A DNA stretch of 64,000 nucleotides from an uncultured bacterium (GTDB lineage Bacteria > Pseudomonadota > Alphaproteobacteria > Sphingomonadales > Sphingomonadaceae): contig CAISGR010000068.1 of the NCBI GenBank assembly GCA_903884945.1, positions 1-64,000 on the forward strand. Direction: 5' to 3'. Under the pieces are notes generated by a model. It saw only the letters and a program-made list of their open reading frames with translations, was not told the DNA's origin and ran no database searches. The number at the start of each line of letters is the position of its first letter. Position 1 is the first letter of the stretch. This document shows, piece by piece, positions 43,552 through 52,054 of the stretch. Made by a program: the position numbers and the translations under genes.

Positions 43552-44735
43552 GAACGGGTTCCTGAAAGGTGGATACGATCCGCTGAAGCGGCGAGTTCCT
43601 GGCAAAGGCGATGCGCACGGCCACGCCGGGCAGCACATTGTCGGTGCCGCGCGGCGACGCGGCGCAGCCAGTCGAGACGCCGGGCGGCAGCGGTCTGCGC
43701 GTCGGGCTTTGGCGTGGGAGCGGATGCCGCCGCCGGTGCGCGCGTCGGCGCGACCTGGCCTAGCACGCGTTGTTCGAACAGGGCGCTCGCGACCTTCATG
43801 TCATTACGCTCATACCAGCGCGGGCCGGTGATCCCCCTCTCCCACGCGATCGCTTCGGAAACCGTGCCATTGTCGAAGGGAATGTCCGGTTCGCCGTGAT
43901 AGATCGGATCGGCAAAGGCCGTATCGGCGGGCACGATACGCCACCCGTCCTTGCGCAACCCGTCGATCAGCGCGCCGAGATAGCGGGTCGTGAGATCGGT
44001 CTCGTGGAGCAGCAGGACATGCGCGGGCGATCGCCCGATCGACCGGCGCATCAGCGCGTCCGAAAAATCCGCCGACTGGACCATCGTCTCGACATAGAGG
44101 TCGCGCAGGCCGTCCAGGTTCATCGACTTGCCGGCCTTTTGGGCATCCTGGGCGAGGCGATCGAGATACCAGTCCGATCCGTCGACCGTCACGCCGGCGA
44201 CCATCAGATGGCGCGCGGCGAGCCCGTCCAGCACGACCCGCCGCTTTGCCGTATCCCGGCCGCCCTGATTGAGCCCGGGGAAACGGAACCATGGCCGATA
44301 GCCCTTGCGGCCTCTCAGCCAGGCCTGGGACCGGTCGATATCCGCGAGGAAGGCGGGCGCCGTCACGGCGCTGAGATCACGATGCGAGAAGGTGTGATCA
44401 GCAAGGACATGGCCCGCGGCGGTGTAAGCGGCGATCCGCTCTTCCGCTCCGTCCCCCGCGCTGATGCGCCCGGGATTGAGAAAAAAGGCCACCTGCCGAA
44501 CATCGGCTTCGCTCAGGGCAGCGATCAGCCGGATGGTGCGCTGCTCCTTGGTGTAGAAGGCGCCGGGTCCGCGCGGCACATCGTCGAAACTGAGCGCGAT
44601 CAACTTGCGGTCGCCGCCCCCGGCGGGGCCGATGCTGCCGCGATCGACCGCGCCCGTCCGCACCGCACCCGGAATCGGCAGCACGACGCCCGCCACAGCC
44701 AGCAGGACGAACAAAAGGCGCAATGCCCTCAGCAT
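43548..44735 (-). CDS. polysaccharide deacetylase family protein
   Basis: A 395-residue exported or membrane-anchored protein. Residues 1-25 are hydrophobic (LRALRLLFVLLAVAGVVL, core LLFVLLAVAG). The NodB-homology core follows: ALSFDDVPRG (catalytic Asp and metal Asp), GHVLADHTFSHRDLS (metal His pair), FRFPGLNQGG and LLLHETDL. The C-terminus after about residue 310 is an Ala/Pro/Arg-rich tail without a fold. It deacetylates a cell-surface polysaccharide or peptidoglycan-like polymer. It is oddly placed at the head of the valine operon, its stop overlapping the dehydrogenase start. Confidence 0.85.
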   Translation of the reverse strand: MLRALRLLFVLLAVAGVVLPIPGAVRTGAVDRGSIGPAGGGDRKLIALSFDDVPRGPGAFYTKEQRTIRLIAALSEADVRQVAFFLNPGRISAGDGAEERIAAYTAAGHVLADHTFSHRDLSAVTAPAFLADIDRSQAWLRGRKGYRPWFRFPGLNQGGRDTAKRRVVLDGLAARHLMVAGVTVDGSDWYLDRLAQDAQKAGKSMNLDGLRDLYVETMVQSADFSDALMRRSIGRSPAHVLLLHETDLTTRYLGALIDGLRKDGWRIVPADTAFADPIYHGEPDIPFDNGTVSEAIAWERGITGPRWYERNDMKVASALFEQRVLGQVAPTRAPAAASAPTPKPDAQTAAARRLDWLRRVAARHRQCAARRGRAHRLCQELAASADRIHLSGTRS

Positions 44736-44816
44736 ATCGGCGTTCGTGTCGCCGCCACCTGAAGCGATGTCGACCTGCGGGCGAGGCACCGGAAGCGAAA
44801 GGGAGCGAGCGAAGCC

Positions 44817-45956
44817 ATGACGTCGCTCTATCCCGCCCGAGGGATGATTCCTACATCCCGGATCGGGACAATGGACGAGGTGGGACCGCCAAGCCATAAC
44901 GCCCGCGATATGACGGGACTCGTCCTTCTCGATACGGTGATGCGCGTTCTGGCGATTGGCCAGTTGCTGCTGATCGCGCTGGTGATCGGACGTGGCAGTG
45001 CGCCGCGGCCGATACGGCTGGCGACGGCGACGCTGTTGCTGGGCGTGGCTTCCTATCTGACGCTCACGGCGCAATCCTTCGGGCCGCTGCGCGGACCGTT
45101 CTGGTCGCTGGTCCAACTGAATTCCCAGTCGGTACCGTTGATGTTGTGGGTATTCGCCCATCTGCTGTTCGAACGCGCGATCGATCGGCGCGCAGCGATC
45201 GCCGCCCTGGTGGTCACGTTCGGCTGCTGGGCTTGCTTCTTCTTCGCCGGCTATACCAATGTTGAAGCGCGCTCCTGGATCGCGCTGGTCCAGCGCGGCG
45301 TATCGCTGCTGCTGACCGGCCATGCCATCCTGATCGCACTTCGTGAGCGCGGAGACGACCTGATCGAAAAGCGCCGCCAGTTGCGCGTCGGCTTCGTGAT
45401 CGTGGTCGGTGCGCTGGCCTTTATCGTGATCGCGCTGGAGGCGTTCTTCGGCTTCCGCGGTGCCGGCTCCGACATCGCCATCGCCCAGTCCGCCGCGATC
45501 CTGATCGCGACGACTGCCATGGGCGTTGCACTGCTGCAGAGCGATCCCGATCTGCTGTTCGATCCTGCACGGCCCGAGCCGCAGCCCGCGCCCAGTTTCA
45601 GCCCGTCCGAGCATGTGCTCAACCGCAAGCTGGAAGCCGCAATCGCCGACGCGGTTTATCGCGAGCCGGGGCTCAGTATCGGCGGTCTGGCCGAGCTGCT
45701 GGAAACGCCCGAGCACCGGCTGCGCAGCCTCATCAACCAGCGCCTGGGTTATCGCAACTTCTCGGCTTTCCTGAACCATCATCGCATCAGCGAGGCCAAG
45801 GCGTTGCTGGTCGATCCGACGCATGTCGACCTGCCGATCCTGACCATCGCGATGGACCTGGGCTATGGATCGCTCGCGCCGTTCAACCGCGCGTTCCGCG
45901 AGACCGTCGGCCAGTCGCCGAGCGAATATCGCCGTACGAACATTGTGCGGAACTGA
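44817..45956 (+). CDS. membrane-bound AraC-type transcriptional regulator
   Basis: A 379-residue protein with about seven hydrophobic segments between residues 32 and 245 and a soluble C-terminal AraC HTH domain (about 265-375; signature LGYGSLAPFNRAFRETVGQSPSEYRR, core FNRAFRETVGQSP). Such 7TM-AraC regulators are known but uncommon in Proteobacteria. They are thought to sense membrane or periplasmic signals. The start is uncertain (ATG 44817, 44871 or 44910). It is divergent from the deacetylase gene by 81 bases and followed by a terminator and the hydroxylase gene. Confidence 0.85.
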   Translation: MTSLYPARGMIPTSRIGTMDEVGPPSHNARDMTGLVLLDTVMRVLAIGQLLLIALVIGRGSAPRPIRLATATLLLGVASYLTLTAQSFGPLRGPFWSLVQLNSQSVPLMLWVFAHLLFERAIDRRAAIAALVVTFGCWACFFFAGYTNVEARSWIALVQRGVSLLLTGHAILIALRERGDDLIEKRRQLRVGFVIVVGALAFIVIALEAFFGFRGAGSDIAIAQSAAILIATTAMGVALLQSDPDLLFDPARPEPQPAPSFSPSEHVLNRKLEAAIADAVYREPGLSIGGLAELLETPEHRLRSLINQRLGYRNFSAFLNHHRISEAKALLVDPTHVDLPILTIAMDLGYGSLAPFNRAFRETVGQSPSEYRRTNIVRN

Positions 45957-45963
45957 AAAAACA

Positions 45964-45993
45964 CGATCGATTCCGAAATCGATCGGCATTTTT
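45964..45993 (+). terminator. hairpin terminator after membrane AraC gene
   Basis: CGATCGATT (45964-45972) and AATCGATCG (45977-45985) form a perfect 9-bp stem with a CCGA loop, followed by GCATTTTT. It lies just after the stop of the AraC-type gene and separates it from the hydroxylase gene. Confidence 0.8.
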
Positions 45994-46064
45994 CGGGCCC
46001 GCGCAGCCTCCGAAGACGCGGCCGGATAGGCAGGCAACCGACCGCAATCGAACGGAGCCCCAGC

Positions 46065-46862
46065 GTGATTGGAACCCTGCAAACCATCGGCGAGCATTGG
46101 CTGCACAGCTTCACTGTCGAGATGACGCGATACCTGATCGGGGCTGCGGGCATCGCGCTTCTGTATTGGCTGCTGCGCCGCTGGACCGCGCCGCGCCGCA
46201 TCCAACAACGCACGGCGACCATGGCCGACCGCCGGCGCGAGCTGACGCTGTCGGTGCAGACAATCGCGGTCTTCGGCGTTGTCGACTTGATCGCCTTCGC
46301 ACTGATCGCTGGCGGCATCATCACCGTCGCGCACGATTTCAATCCGGGGCTGATCGCGCTGCAACTGGTCGCGCTGGTAATTGCGCACGATGCCTGGTTC
46401 TACTGGATGCACCGCGGGCTTCATCTGCGCGCGCTGTTCCGCCGTGCGCACGCCGCGCACCACCAGTCGCGCACCCCGACCTCCTGGGCATCCTATGCCT
46501 TTGCGCCGATCGAAGCCGTGTTCGAGGCGCTGTACGTGCCGATCGCCCTGCTCATCCTGTCGCTGTTCGGGCCGATGTATCCACTCGCGGTGTTCATCTT
46601 CCTCGGCCACCAGATCGCGCGCAACGCGATCGGCCATTCTGGGCATGAGCTGGCCTGGTCCGGCTTTACCCGGTCGCCCTGGACCGGCTGGCTGACCACA
46701 ACCACGCACCACGACCTGCACCACAGCGAGGGCCGCTATAATTTCGGGCTCTACTTCACCTGGTGGGACCGGTGGATGGGCACCGAGCATCCGAAATATC
46801 ACGCGCGGTTCGAATCGGTGGCATCGCGCAAGGCTCTGGCTGGGGAGACGGCAAGAGCCTGA
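46065..46862 (+). CDS. sterol desaturase/fatty acid hydroxylase family protein
   Basis: A 265-residue integral-membrane di-iron oxidase. The eight-His motif set is visible: HDAWFYWMHR, HAAHH and HHDLHH, plus HSGHE. Four to five hydrophobic helices flank them. Start is GTG 46065 with ACGGAG upstream. Bacterial members hydroxylate fatty acids, sterols, hopanoids or carotenoids. The substrate is unknown here; the membrane AraC regulator before it may control it. Confidence 0.9.
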   Translation: MIGTLQTIGEHWLHSFTVEMTRYLIGAAGIALLYWLLRRWTAPRRIQQRTATMADRRRELTLSVQTIAVFGVVDLIAFALIAGGIITVAHDFNPGLIALQLVALVIAHDAWFYWMHRGLHLRALFRRAHAAHHQSRTPTSWASYAFAPIEAVFEALYVPIALLILSLFGPMYPLAVFIFLGHQIARNAIGHSGHELAWSGFTRSPWTGWLTTTTHHDLHHSEGRYNFGLYFTWWDRWMGTEHPKYHARFESVASRKALAGETARA

Positions 46863-46906
46863 AGCCCATTGCCGCGGGTGCTGACGCGCCCGCAGCAATG
46901 AAGGTC

Positions 46907-46928
46907 GAGGCGCCCCCTCAAGCGCCTC
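46907..46928. terminator. weak hairpin between convergent genes
   Basis: GAGGCGC (46907-46913) and GCGCCTC (46922-46928) make a 7-bp stem with an 8-base loop, overlapping the stop codon of mmsA on the minus strand. No T-run follows, so termination strength is doubtful. Confidence 0.4.
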
Positions 46929-48438
46929 ACCCCATGGTCGGGATGACGAAGGCGTTAGCGGCGTCGCCCCCAAGATCATTGACACCGCCGTCGGGCCAGC
47001 GTTGCGTGACTGTCTTCACCTTGGTCCAGAACTTCACGCCTTCCATGCCGTGCTGGTTGGTGTCGCCGAACGCCGAGCGCTTCCAGCCGCCAAAGGTGTG
47101 ATAGGCGACCGGCACCGGGATCGGCACGTTGATGCCGACCATGCCGACATTGACGCGCGCGGCGAACTCGCGCGCCGCGTGCCCGTTGCGGGTGAAGATC
47201 GCGACGCCGTTACCGTACTGATGCTCGCTCGGCAGGCGCAGGGCATGTTCGAAATCCTTGGCCCGGACGATCTGCAGCACGGGGCCGAAAATCTCTTCCT
47301 TGTACGCCTGCATGTCCGGCGTGACATGGTCGAACAGCGACGGACCGATAAAGAAACCCTTCTCGTGCCCCTGCAATTCGAAGCCGCGACCGTCGACCAC
47401 CAGCTCGGCGCCTTCGTCGACGCCGGTCTGGATCCAGTTCTCGATACGCTGTTTGTGCGCGGCGTTCACGACCGGACCGTAATGCGCATCCTTGTCGGTC
47501 GAGACGCCGACACGCAGCGCGGCGATCGCGGGAATCAGCCTTTCGCGTAGCGCCACCGCGGTCTTCTCGCCGACCGGCACGACCACCGGCAGCGCCATGC
47601 AGCGCTCGCCGGCCGATCCGAAGGCAGCGCCCGACAGATCGGCCACGACCTGGTCGAGATCAGCGTCGGGCATGACGATGCCGTGATTCTTGGCGCCGCC
47701 CATCGCCTGGACGCGCTTGCCCGCCGCGACGCCGCGGCTGTAGACATAATGGGCGATGTCGGACGAGCCGACAAAACTGACCGCCGCAATGGCGGGATGA
47801 TCGAGGATCGCGTCGACCATTTCCTTGTCGCCGTGCACGACCTGGAAGATGCCCTCCGGCAGGCCGGCCTCGTGGAACAGCTCGCCGAGCCGCACCGGCA
47901 CTGACGGATCGCGCTCGCTGGGCTTGAGGATGAAGGCATTGCCGGTCGCGATTGCGACGCCGGACATCCACAGGGGGATCATCGCCGGGAAGTTGAACGG
48001 GGTGATGCCCGCGCCGATGCCGAGCGGCTGGCGCATCGAATAGACGTCGATCCCGGGTCCCGCCCCCTGGGTATAGTCGCCCTTCAGCACATGCGGAATG
48101 CCGCAGCAGAACTCGATCACCTCGAGCCCGCGCTGGATGTCGCCCTTCGAATCCGCAATCACCTTGCCGTGCTCGGATGACAGCAACGCGGCGAGTTCGT
48201 CCATGTTCTTCTCGACCAAAGCCTTGAAATTGAACATCACGCGGGCGCGGCGTTGCGGATTGGTCGACGCCCAGCCGGGTTGCGCCTTCTGCGCAGCGGC
48301 AATCGCCGCCTCGAGCACGGCCTGATCGCCAAGGTTCACGGTCGCCTGGACCTGACCGGTGTTCGGGTTGAACACGTCACCGGTTCGGCCGGCACTGCCA
48401 CCGCTGAAGCCGACGACATGATGATCGATGATGCGCAT
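46927..48438 (-). CDS. mmsA: methylmalonate-semialdehyde dehydrogenase (CoA-acylating)
   Basis: A 503-residue aldehyde dehydrogenase. ITPFNFPAMIPLWM, FVGSSDIAHYVY and the catalytic Cys in GSAGERCMALPVVVPVG (core AGERCMA) are the MmsA pattern. It oxidises methylmalonate semialdehyde to propionyl-CoA, the last step of valine breakdown. ATG 48438 is preferred (GGAGAG upstream, normal family N-terminus MRIIDHHVVG). It is separated from the rest of the valine operon by the deacetylase, AraC and hydroxylase genes, and is divergent from a LysR gene. Confidence 0.95.
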   Translation of the reverse strand: MRIIDHHVVGFSGGSAGRTGDVFNPNTGQVQATVNLGDQAVLEAAIAAAQKAQPGWASTNPQRRARVMFNFKALVEKNMDELAALLSSEHGKVIADSKGDIQRGLEVIEFCCGIPHVLKGDYTQGAGPGIDVYSMRQPLGIGAGITPFNFPAMIPLWMSGVAIATGNAFILKPSERDPSVPVRLGELFHEAGLPEGIFQVVHGDKEMVDAILDHPAIAAVSFVGSSDIAHYVYSRGVAAGKRVQAMGGAKNHGIVMPDADLDQVVADLSGAAFGSAGERCMALPVVVPVGEKTAVALRERLIPAIAALRVGVSTDKDAHYGPVVNAAHKQRIENWIQTGVDEGAELVVDGRGFELQGHEKGFFIGPSLFDHVTPDMQAYKEEIFGPVLQIVRAKDFEHALRLPSEHQYGNGVAIFTRNGHAAREFAARVNVGMVGINVPIPVPVAYHTFGGWKRSAFGDTNQHGMEGVKFWTKVKTVTQRWPDGGVNDLGGDAANAFVIPTMG

Positions 48439-48519
48439 GACTGGCTCTCTCCGAAACTGGTTTGGCACCTCCATACGCTCGGGAAATTTGCAGGCAAGGC
48501 GCACGGTGTGCATGTAGGG

Positions 48520-48535
48520 GCTGCAAATATGCAGC
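48520..48535. promoter_or_regulatory. inverted repeat between mmsA and lysR
   Basis: GCTGCA-AATA-TGCAGC is a perfect 6-bp inverted repeat with a 4-base centre, in the 173-base gap between divergent mmsA and lysR genes. Its core, T-N10-A with dyad symmetry, is close to the LysR box. GCAC-GGT-GTGC lies just to the left (48501-48511). Probable binding site of the neighbouring LysR protein. Confidence 0.55.
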
Positions 48536-48611
48536 GGCAGTGCCACGGGCTGAGCCGGGTGTGGCGATGTGCGGCCTGGTCGGGCACTTCGGATAGCAAG
48601 GTCATGGCGTA

Positions 48612-49553
48612 ATGTTCGATTGGGACGATTTGCGGATCTTCCTTGCGGTAGCGCGGTCGCGGCAACTGGCGCCGGCGGCGCGGTCGCTCGGGATGGACGC
48701 GACCACGGTGGGGCGCCGGCTGAGGCAGCTCGCGACCGCGCTCCAGTCAGAATTGTTCGAGGTCGAGGCGGGCGAACGCCGCCTGACCGAGCAGGGTCAG
48801 GCGCTGTTCGCGCATGCGGAAACGATCGAAAGCACTGCCCTCAACGCCCTGGGCGAGGTCGGCGGCGGCTCGACCCAGGCGACCGGACACGTACGCCTGA
48901 GCGTCGCCGAGGGCTTTGCGACCTGGGTCCTCGCCCCGCGCCTGCCCGAGTTCCGGGCGCGGCATCCCGATATCAGGCTCGATCTGGTCACCGCTTCGGG
49001 CTTTCTCAATCCCTCGAAGCGCGAGGCGGATGTCGCGGTGATGATGGCGCGGCCGCGCCACGGCCGGCTGATCGCGGCCAAGCTGGTCGACTATCGGCTG
49101 CGGCTGTACGCTGCGCAAACCTATCTCGACGAGCATGGCCCGGTCAGCTCGATCGGGGAACTCGGGCGCCATGCGCTGATCGGCTATGTGCCCGAATTCC
49201 TCTATTCGCCCGAACTCGACTATCTCGGCGAGGTGGCGCCGGGGCTCGACGCCAGCCTCCGCTCGACCAGCATCAACGTGCAGTATCGCGCGATCGCCAG
49301 CGGCGCCGGAATCGGCGTGCTGCCGCGCTTCATCGGCGACCAGGATCAGGGGCTAGCTATGCTGTTTCCGGAGCAGGTCGATATCCAGCGCAGCTTCTGG
49401 CTGGTAACGCACAGCGACATGCGCCGACTGGCGCGGATCGACGCAGTGCTTGGATGGTTGAGGGACGCGGCGACTGGACGCGCGCCGCCCGGTGCTCCAT
49501 CGAGCGCCGGATCGGATGAACTGGCCAATTCCGGCCAGGGGAGACTGGCATGA
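48612..49553 (+). CDS. LysR-family transcriptional regulator
   Basis: A 313-residue LTTR. The N-terminal HTH (FDWDDLRIFLAVARSRQLAPAARSLGMDATTVGRRLRQL, core APAARSLGMDATTVGRR) resembles the group of LysR proteins that act on divergent aldehyde dehydrogenase genes. The C-terminal half has the effector-domain pattern with LPRFIGDQ. It is divergent from mmsA and very likely controls it. The stop overlaps the following gene as ATGA. Confidence 0.92.
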   Translation: MFDWDDLRIFLAVARSRQLAPAARSLGMDATTVGRRLRQLATALQSELFEVEAGERRLTEQGQALFAHAETIESTALNALGEVGGGSTQATGHVRLSVAEGFATWVLAPRLPEFRARHPDIRLDLVTASGFLNPSKREADVAVMMARPRHGRLIAAKLVDYRLRLYAAQTYLDEHGPVSSIGELGRHALIGYVPEFLYSPELDYLGEVAPGLDASLRSTSINVQYRAIASGAGIGVLPRFIGDQDQGLAMLFPEQVDIQRSFWLVTHSDMRRLARIDAVLGWLRDAATGRAPPGAPSSAGSDELANSGQGRLA

Positions 49554-50029
49554 GCGTCGCCTTCCGCCGCGAAAGCGACGAAGAACACAAGGAACCGAAG
49601 TTCGAGCTGCCGCTGCCGCCGGGGCCGAACCTGGTGACGGCACGTGGCCGCGCAATGATCGACGCGCGCGTAACCGCGCTCGGCGTCGCCATTGAACAGG
49701 AGCGTGATGACGCGGCGCGTGAGGTGCTGAAGCGAGAACTGCGCTATTGGAACACGCGACAGACGACAGCGATCCTCGCCCCTTTGCCGGACGGCGACGA
49801 GGTCGCATTTGGAACGCGCGTGACCTTCCGCATGAACGGCAAGGAGCGGCAGATCGATATCGTCGGCAGCGACGAGGCGGCCCCGGCGACGGGCAAGATC
49901 GCCTTTACCGCACCGCTGGCGCACGCGATGATCGGGGCCGGGGCCGGCGAACAACTCGACTATAATGGCGTGCCGGACGCGATCGAAATCGTCGCCGTCG
50001 CGCGCGCGGAGGGGGAGCCGGAAGCCTGA
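49550..50029 (+). CDS. GreA/GreB-family transcript cleavage factor-like protein
   Basis: A 159-residue protein. Residues about 20-75 form the coiled-coil-like N-terminal region ([38 protein letters not shown]) and 80-150 the GreA C-terminal FKBP-like domain ([24 protein letters not shown], core VGSDEA). GreA/B proteins bind RNA polymerase and stimulate cleavage of backtracked RNA. Its coiled coil is shorter than in E. coli GreA, as in the GreA/GreB-like proteins common in sphingomonads. The ATG overlaps the lysR stop. Confidence 0.82.
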   Translation: MSVAFRRESDEEHKEPKFELPLPPGPNLVTARGRAMIDARVTALGVAIEQERDDAAREVLKRELRYWNTRQTTAILAPLPDGDEVAFGTRVTFRMNGKERQIDIVGSDEAAPATGKIAFTAPLAHAMIGAGAGEQLDYNGVPDAIEIVAVARAEGEPEA

Positions 50030-50502
50030 CACACTTTGCGACAATCCGAATCCTTGTGGATGCCGATGCCTGCCCCGTAAAGGACGAGGTCTACAAAGTG
50101 GCCTTTCGCCACGAGGTGCCCGTGGCGATCGTCAGCAACTCCATCATGCGTATTCCGGTTCATCCGCTCGTCGAACGAGTGGTGGTGAGCGATGGCTTCG
50201 ACGCAGCGGACGACTGGATCGCGGAGCGGGCCGACGCTTCCGCCGTGGTAGTGACGACTGACATCCTGCTGGCGAGCCGCTGCCTCAAGGCTGGCGCCAC
50301 GGTGATCGCGCCGACCGGCAAACCCTTTACCACCAGCTCGATCGGGGCAGCGATCGCAACCCGGGCGATCATGGCTGACCTGCGCGCCGGCGGCGATGCG
50401 ATCGGCGGGTCCGCGCCCTTTTCCCGGACCGATCGCTCCCGCTTCCTGTCCGCCCTCGACCTGGCACTGGTGTCCCTCAAGCGGAAGACGAGGCCAGCAT
50501 GA
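50026..50502 (+). CDS. yaiI: YaiI/YqxD family protein (DUF188), probable CTG start
   Basis: A 158-residue PIN-like protein of the UPF0178 family. The family begins with a beta strand then VDADACP; here [21 protein letters not shown] follows an upstream stretch LTHFATI. No ATG, GTG or TTG precedes it; GTG 50056 would remove the first strand. CTG 50026 overlaps the GreA-like stop as CTGA and follows the strong site GGAGGGGGAG. Later blocks [13 protein letters not shown] and [19 protein letters not shown] (core FSRTDRSRF) are typical. Function is unknown; a nuclease-like role is suggested from fold. Confidence 0.85.
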   Translation: MTHFATIRILVDADACPVKDEVYKVAFRHEVPVAIVSNSIMRIPVHPLVERVVVSDGFDAADDWIAERADASAVVVTTDILLASRCLKAGATVIAPTGKPFTTSSIGAAIATRAIMADLRAGGDAIGGSAPFSRTDRSRFLSALDLALVSLKRKTRPA

Positions 50503-50681
50503 GCGAAGACCGTTTCGAACGACATCGGCAACCCTGGACCAGCGAAGAGATCCAGAAGCTTCATACCCTCGCGAAGAAGGGCATGGCGCTGAAAGCAATT
50601 GCGAAAGCGCTCAAGCGCAGCGAGGAGTCCACGAAAGATCGTGCAAAGGCCGATGGCCTTTCTATCGCGAAACTTCGATAG
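50499..50681 (+). CDS. small SANT/Myb-like HTH protein
   Basis: A 60-residue basic protein with the pattern [38 protein letters not shown] (core [16 protein letters not shown]), a single tri-helical DNA-binding motif like SANT or sigma-70 region 4 type. ATG overlaps the upstream stop as ATGA. Similar short proteins are common in alphaproteobacteria without a known role. Confidence 0.75.
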   Translation: MSEDRFERHRQPWTSEEIQKLHTLAKKGMALKAIAKALKRSEESTKDRAKADGLSIAKLR

Positions 50682-50756
50682 GATATAGGAAATAGGATAA
50701 TGAAGGGTCTGGTCGCGGCGACGCGGCCAGGAACGAGAATTTGGCCGACGTCGTTG

Positions 50757-50793
50757 GCACCCAATGGCGCGACATGGTCGCGCCATTGGGTGC
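50757..50793. repeat. perfect 17-bp inverted repeat upstream of the RND efflux operon
   Basis: GCACCCAATGGCGCGAC (50757-50773) and GTCGCGCCATTGGGTGC (50777-50793) are exact reverse complements separated by ATG. The right end lies 27 bases before the adaptor gene start (50821). It may be an operator for a missing TetR/MarR-type repressor of the pump, or, as an RNA hairpin with a 3-base loop, an attenuator. No repressor gene flanks the operon. Confidence 0.85.
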
Positions 50794-50820
50794 GACGCAA
50801 TCCGAGGCGATGGAGACTGA

Positions 50821-52047
50821 ATGACGTTGCAACCGCTTGCCCCTGCTCGCGCCCTGCGGACACTCCCGCTGTCACTCACCATGGTGGCGGCACTCGCCTT
50901 GCTCGCAGGCTGCGGCAAAAGCACTAGCCAATCGCAGGGTGGCAGGCGTGGCCCATCCGGGCCGCCGGAGGTCGGCTACATCATCATCCAGCCGACCTCG
51001 GTGCCGATCATGACCGAACTGGGGGCGCGCACCACCGCCTATCAGAGCTCGGAAGTGCGCCCGCAGGTGTCGGGCATCATCCGCCGCCGTTTTTTCACCG
51101 AAGGCTCGCTCGTCCGGCAGGGGCAGACACTCTATCAGATCGATCCCAGCGTCTATATCGCCGCCGCCAACCAGGCGCGCGCCAACCTTGCCAGCGCCGC
51201 TGCCAATGCCGAGGCGACCCGCGTCAAGGCCGATCGCTACAAGCCACTCGCCGACATGGAAGCGGTGGCCAAACAGGATTATACCGACGCGGCCGCGCAG
51301 GCACGCCAGGCCGAGGCAGCAGTCGCCCAATCGCGTGCAGCGCTCGACAGCGCCCGGATCAACCTGCGCTTCACGAATGTCCCCGCGCCGATCAGCGGCC
51401 GGATCGGGCGTTCACTGTTCACCGAGGGCGCGCTGGTTACCGCCAGCCAGACCGATCCGCTGGCTACGATTCAACGGCTCGACCCGATGTTCGTCGATAT
51501 ACAGCAATCGAGCGCCGACCTGCTCAAGCTGCGCCGCGCGCTCGCCTCGGGCGGCCAGAGCCCCGCCAGCGCCGATGTCCGGCTCAAGCTCGAGGACGGC
51601 AGCGACTATGGCTATGTCGGCAAGGTCGAGTTCTCCGAGGTAATGGTGAACGAAGCGACCGGCACGGTGACCCTACGCGCGAGTTTCCCCAATCCCCAGG
51701 GCCTGTTGCTGCCCGGCATGTTCGTGCGCGCGAGCTTCGCGCAGTCGATCGACAACGGCGCCTTCCTGATCCCGCAGCCGGCCGTCGCGCGCGACCCCAA
51801 GGGCAATGCGACCGTGTATGTCGTCGGCCCCGGCAACAAGGCGATCCAGCGCAAGGTGACCGCCACCGCCGCGATCGGCGCGAACTGGGTGGTGACATCA
51901 GGCCTCAATCGCGGCGACAAGGTGATCGTCCAGGGCGTCGGCAAGACCAAGCCGAACCAGCCGGTCAAACCGGTTCCGGCGAACACCCCCGAGCAGATCA
52001 GGACGCCGGCCAAGCCGGGCCAGGCCTCCGGCCAGACAAAGGGCTGA
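50821..52047 (+). CDS. RND efflux periplasmic adaptor subunit (MexA/AcrA type)
   Basis: A 408-residue membrane fusion protein. The lipoprotein signal ends in LALLAGCGKS (Cys about residue 31). The lipoyl and hairpin region has VRPQVSGIIRRRFFTEGSLVRQGQTLYQID (core VSGIIRRRFF), then FTNVPAPISGRIGRSLFTEGALV (core APISGRIGRS) and the beta-barrel and MP domains. It bridges the inner-membrane pump and the outer-membrane channel. The three pump genes form one operon. Confidence 0.95.
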   Translation: MTLQPLAPARALRTLPLSLTMVAALALLAGCGKSTSQSQGGRRGPSGPPEVGYIIIQPTSVPIMTELGARTTAYQSSEVRPQVSGIIRRRFFTEGSLVRQGQTLYQIDPSVYIAAANQARANLASAAANAEATRVKADRYKPLADMEAVAKQDYTDAAAQARQAEAAVAQSRAALDSARINLRFTNVPAPISGRIGRSLFTEGALVTASQTDPLATIQRLDPMFVDIQQSSADLLKLRRALASGGQSPASADVRLKLEDGSDYGYVGKVEFSEVMVNEATGTVTLRASFPNPQGLLLPGMFVRASFAQSIDNGAFLIPQPAVARDPKGNATVYVVGPGNKAIQRKVTATAAIGANWVVTSGLNRGDKVIVQGVGKTKPNQPVKPVPANTPEQIRTPAKPGQASGQTKG

Positions 52048-52054
52048 CGGGCTC

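Noticed and set aside
44736..46985. A long N-terminal extension of the polysaccharide deacetylase frame to 1145 residues.
   Set aside because: The extension is antisense to the AraC and hydroxylase genes, is low-complexity, and the hydrophobic export signal starts at 44735.
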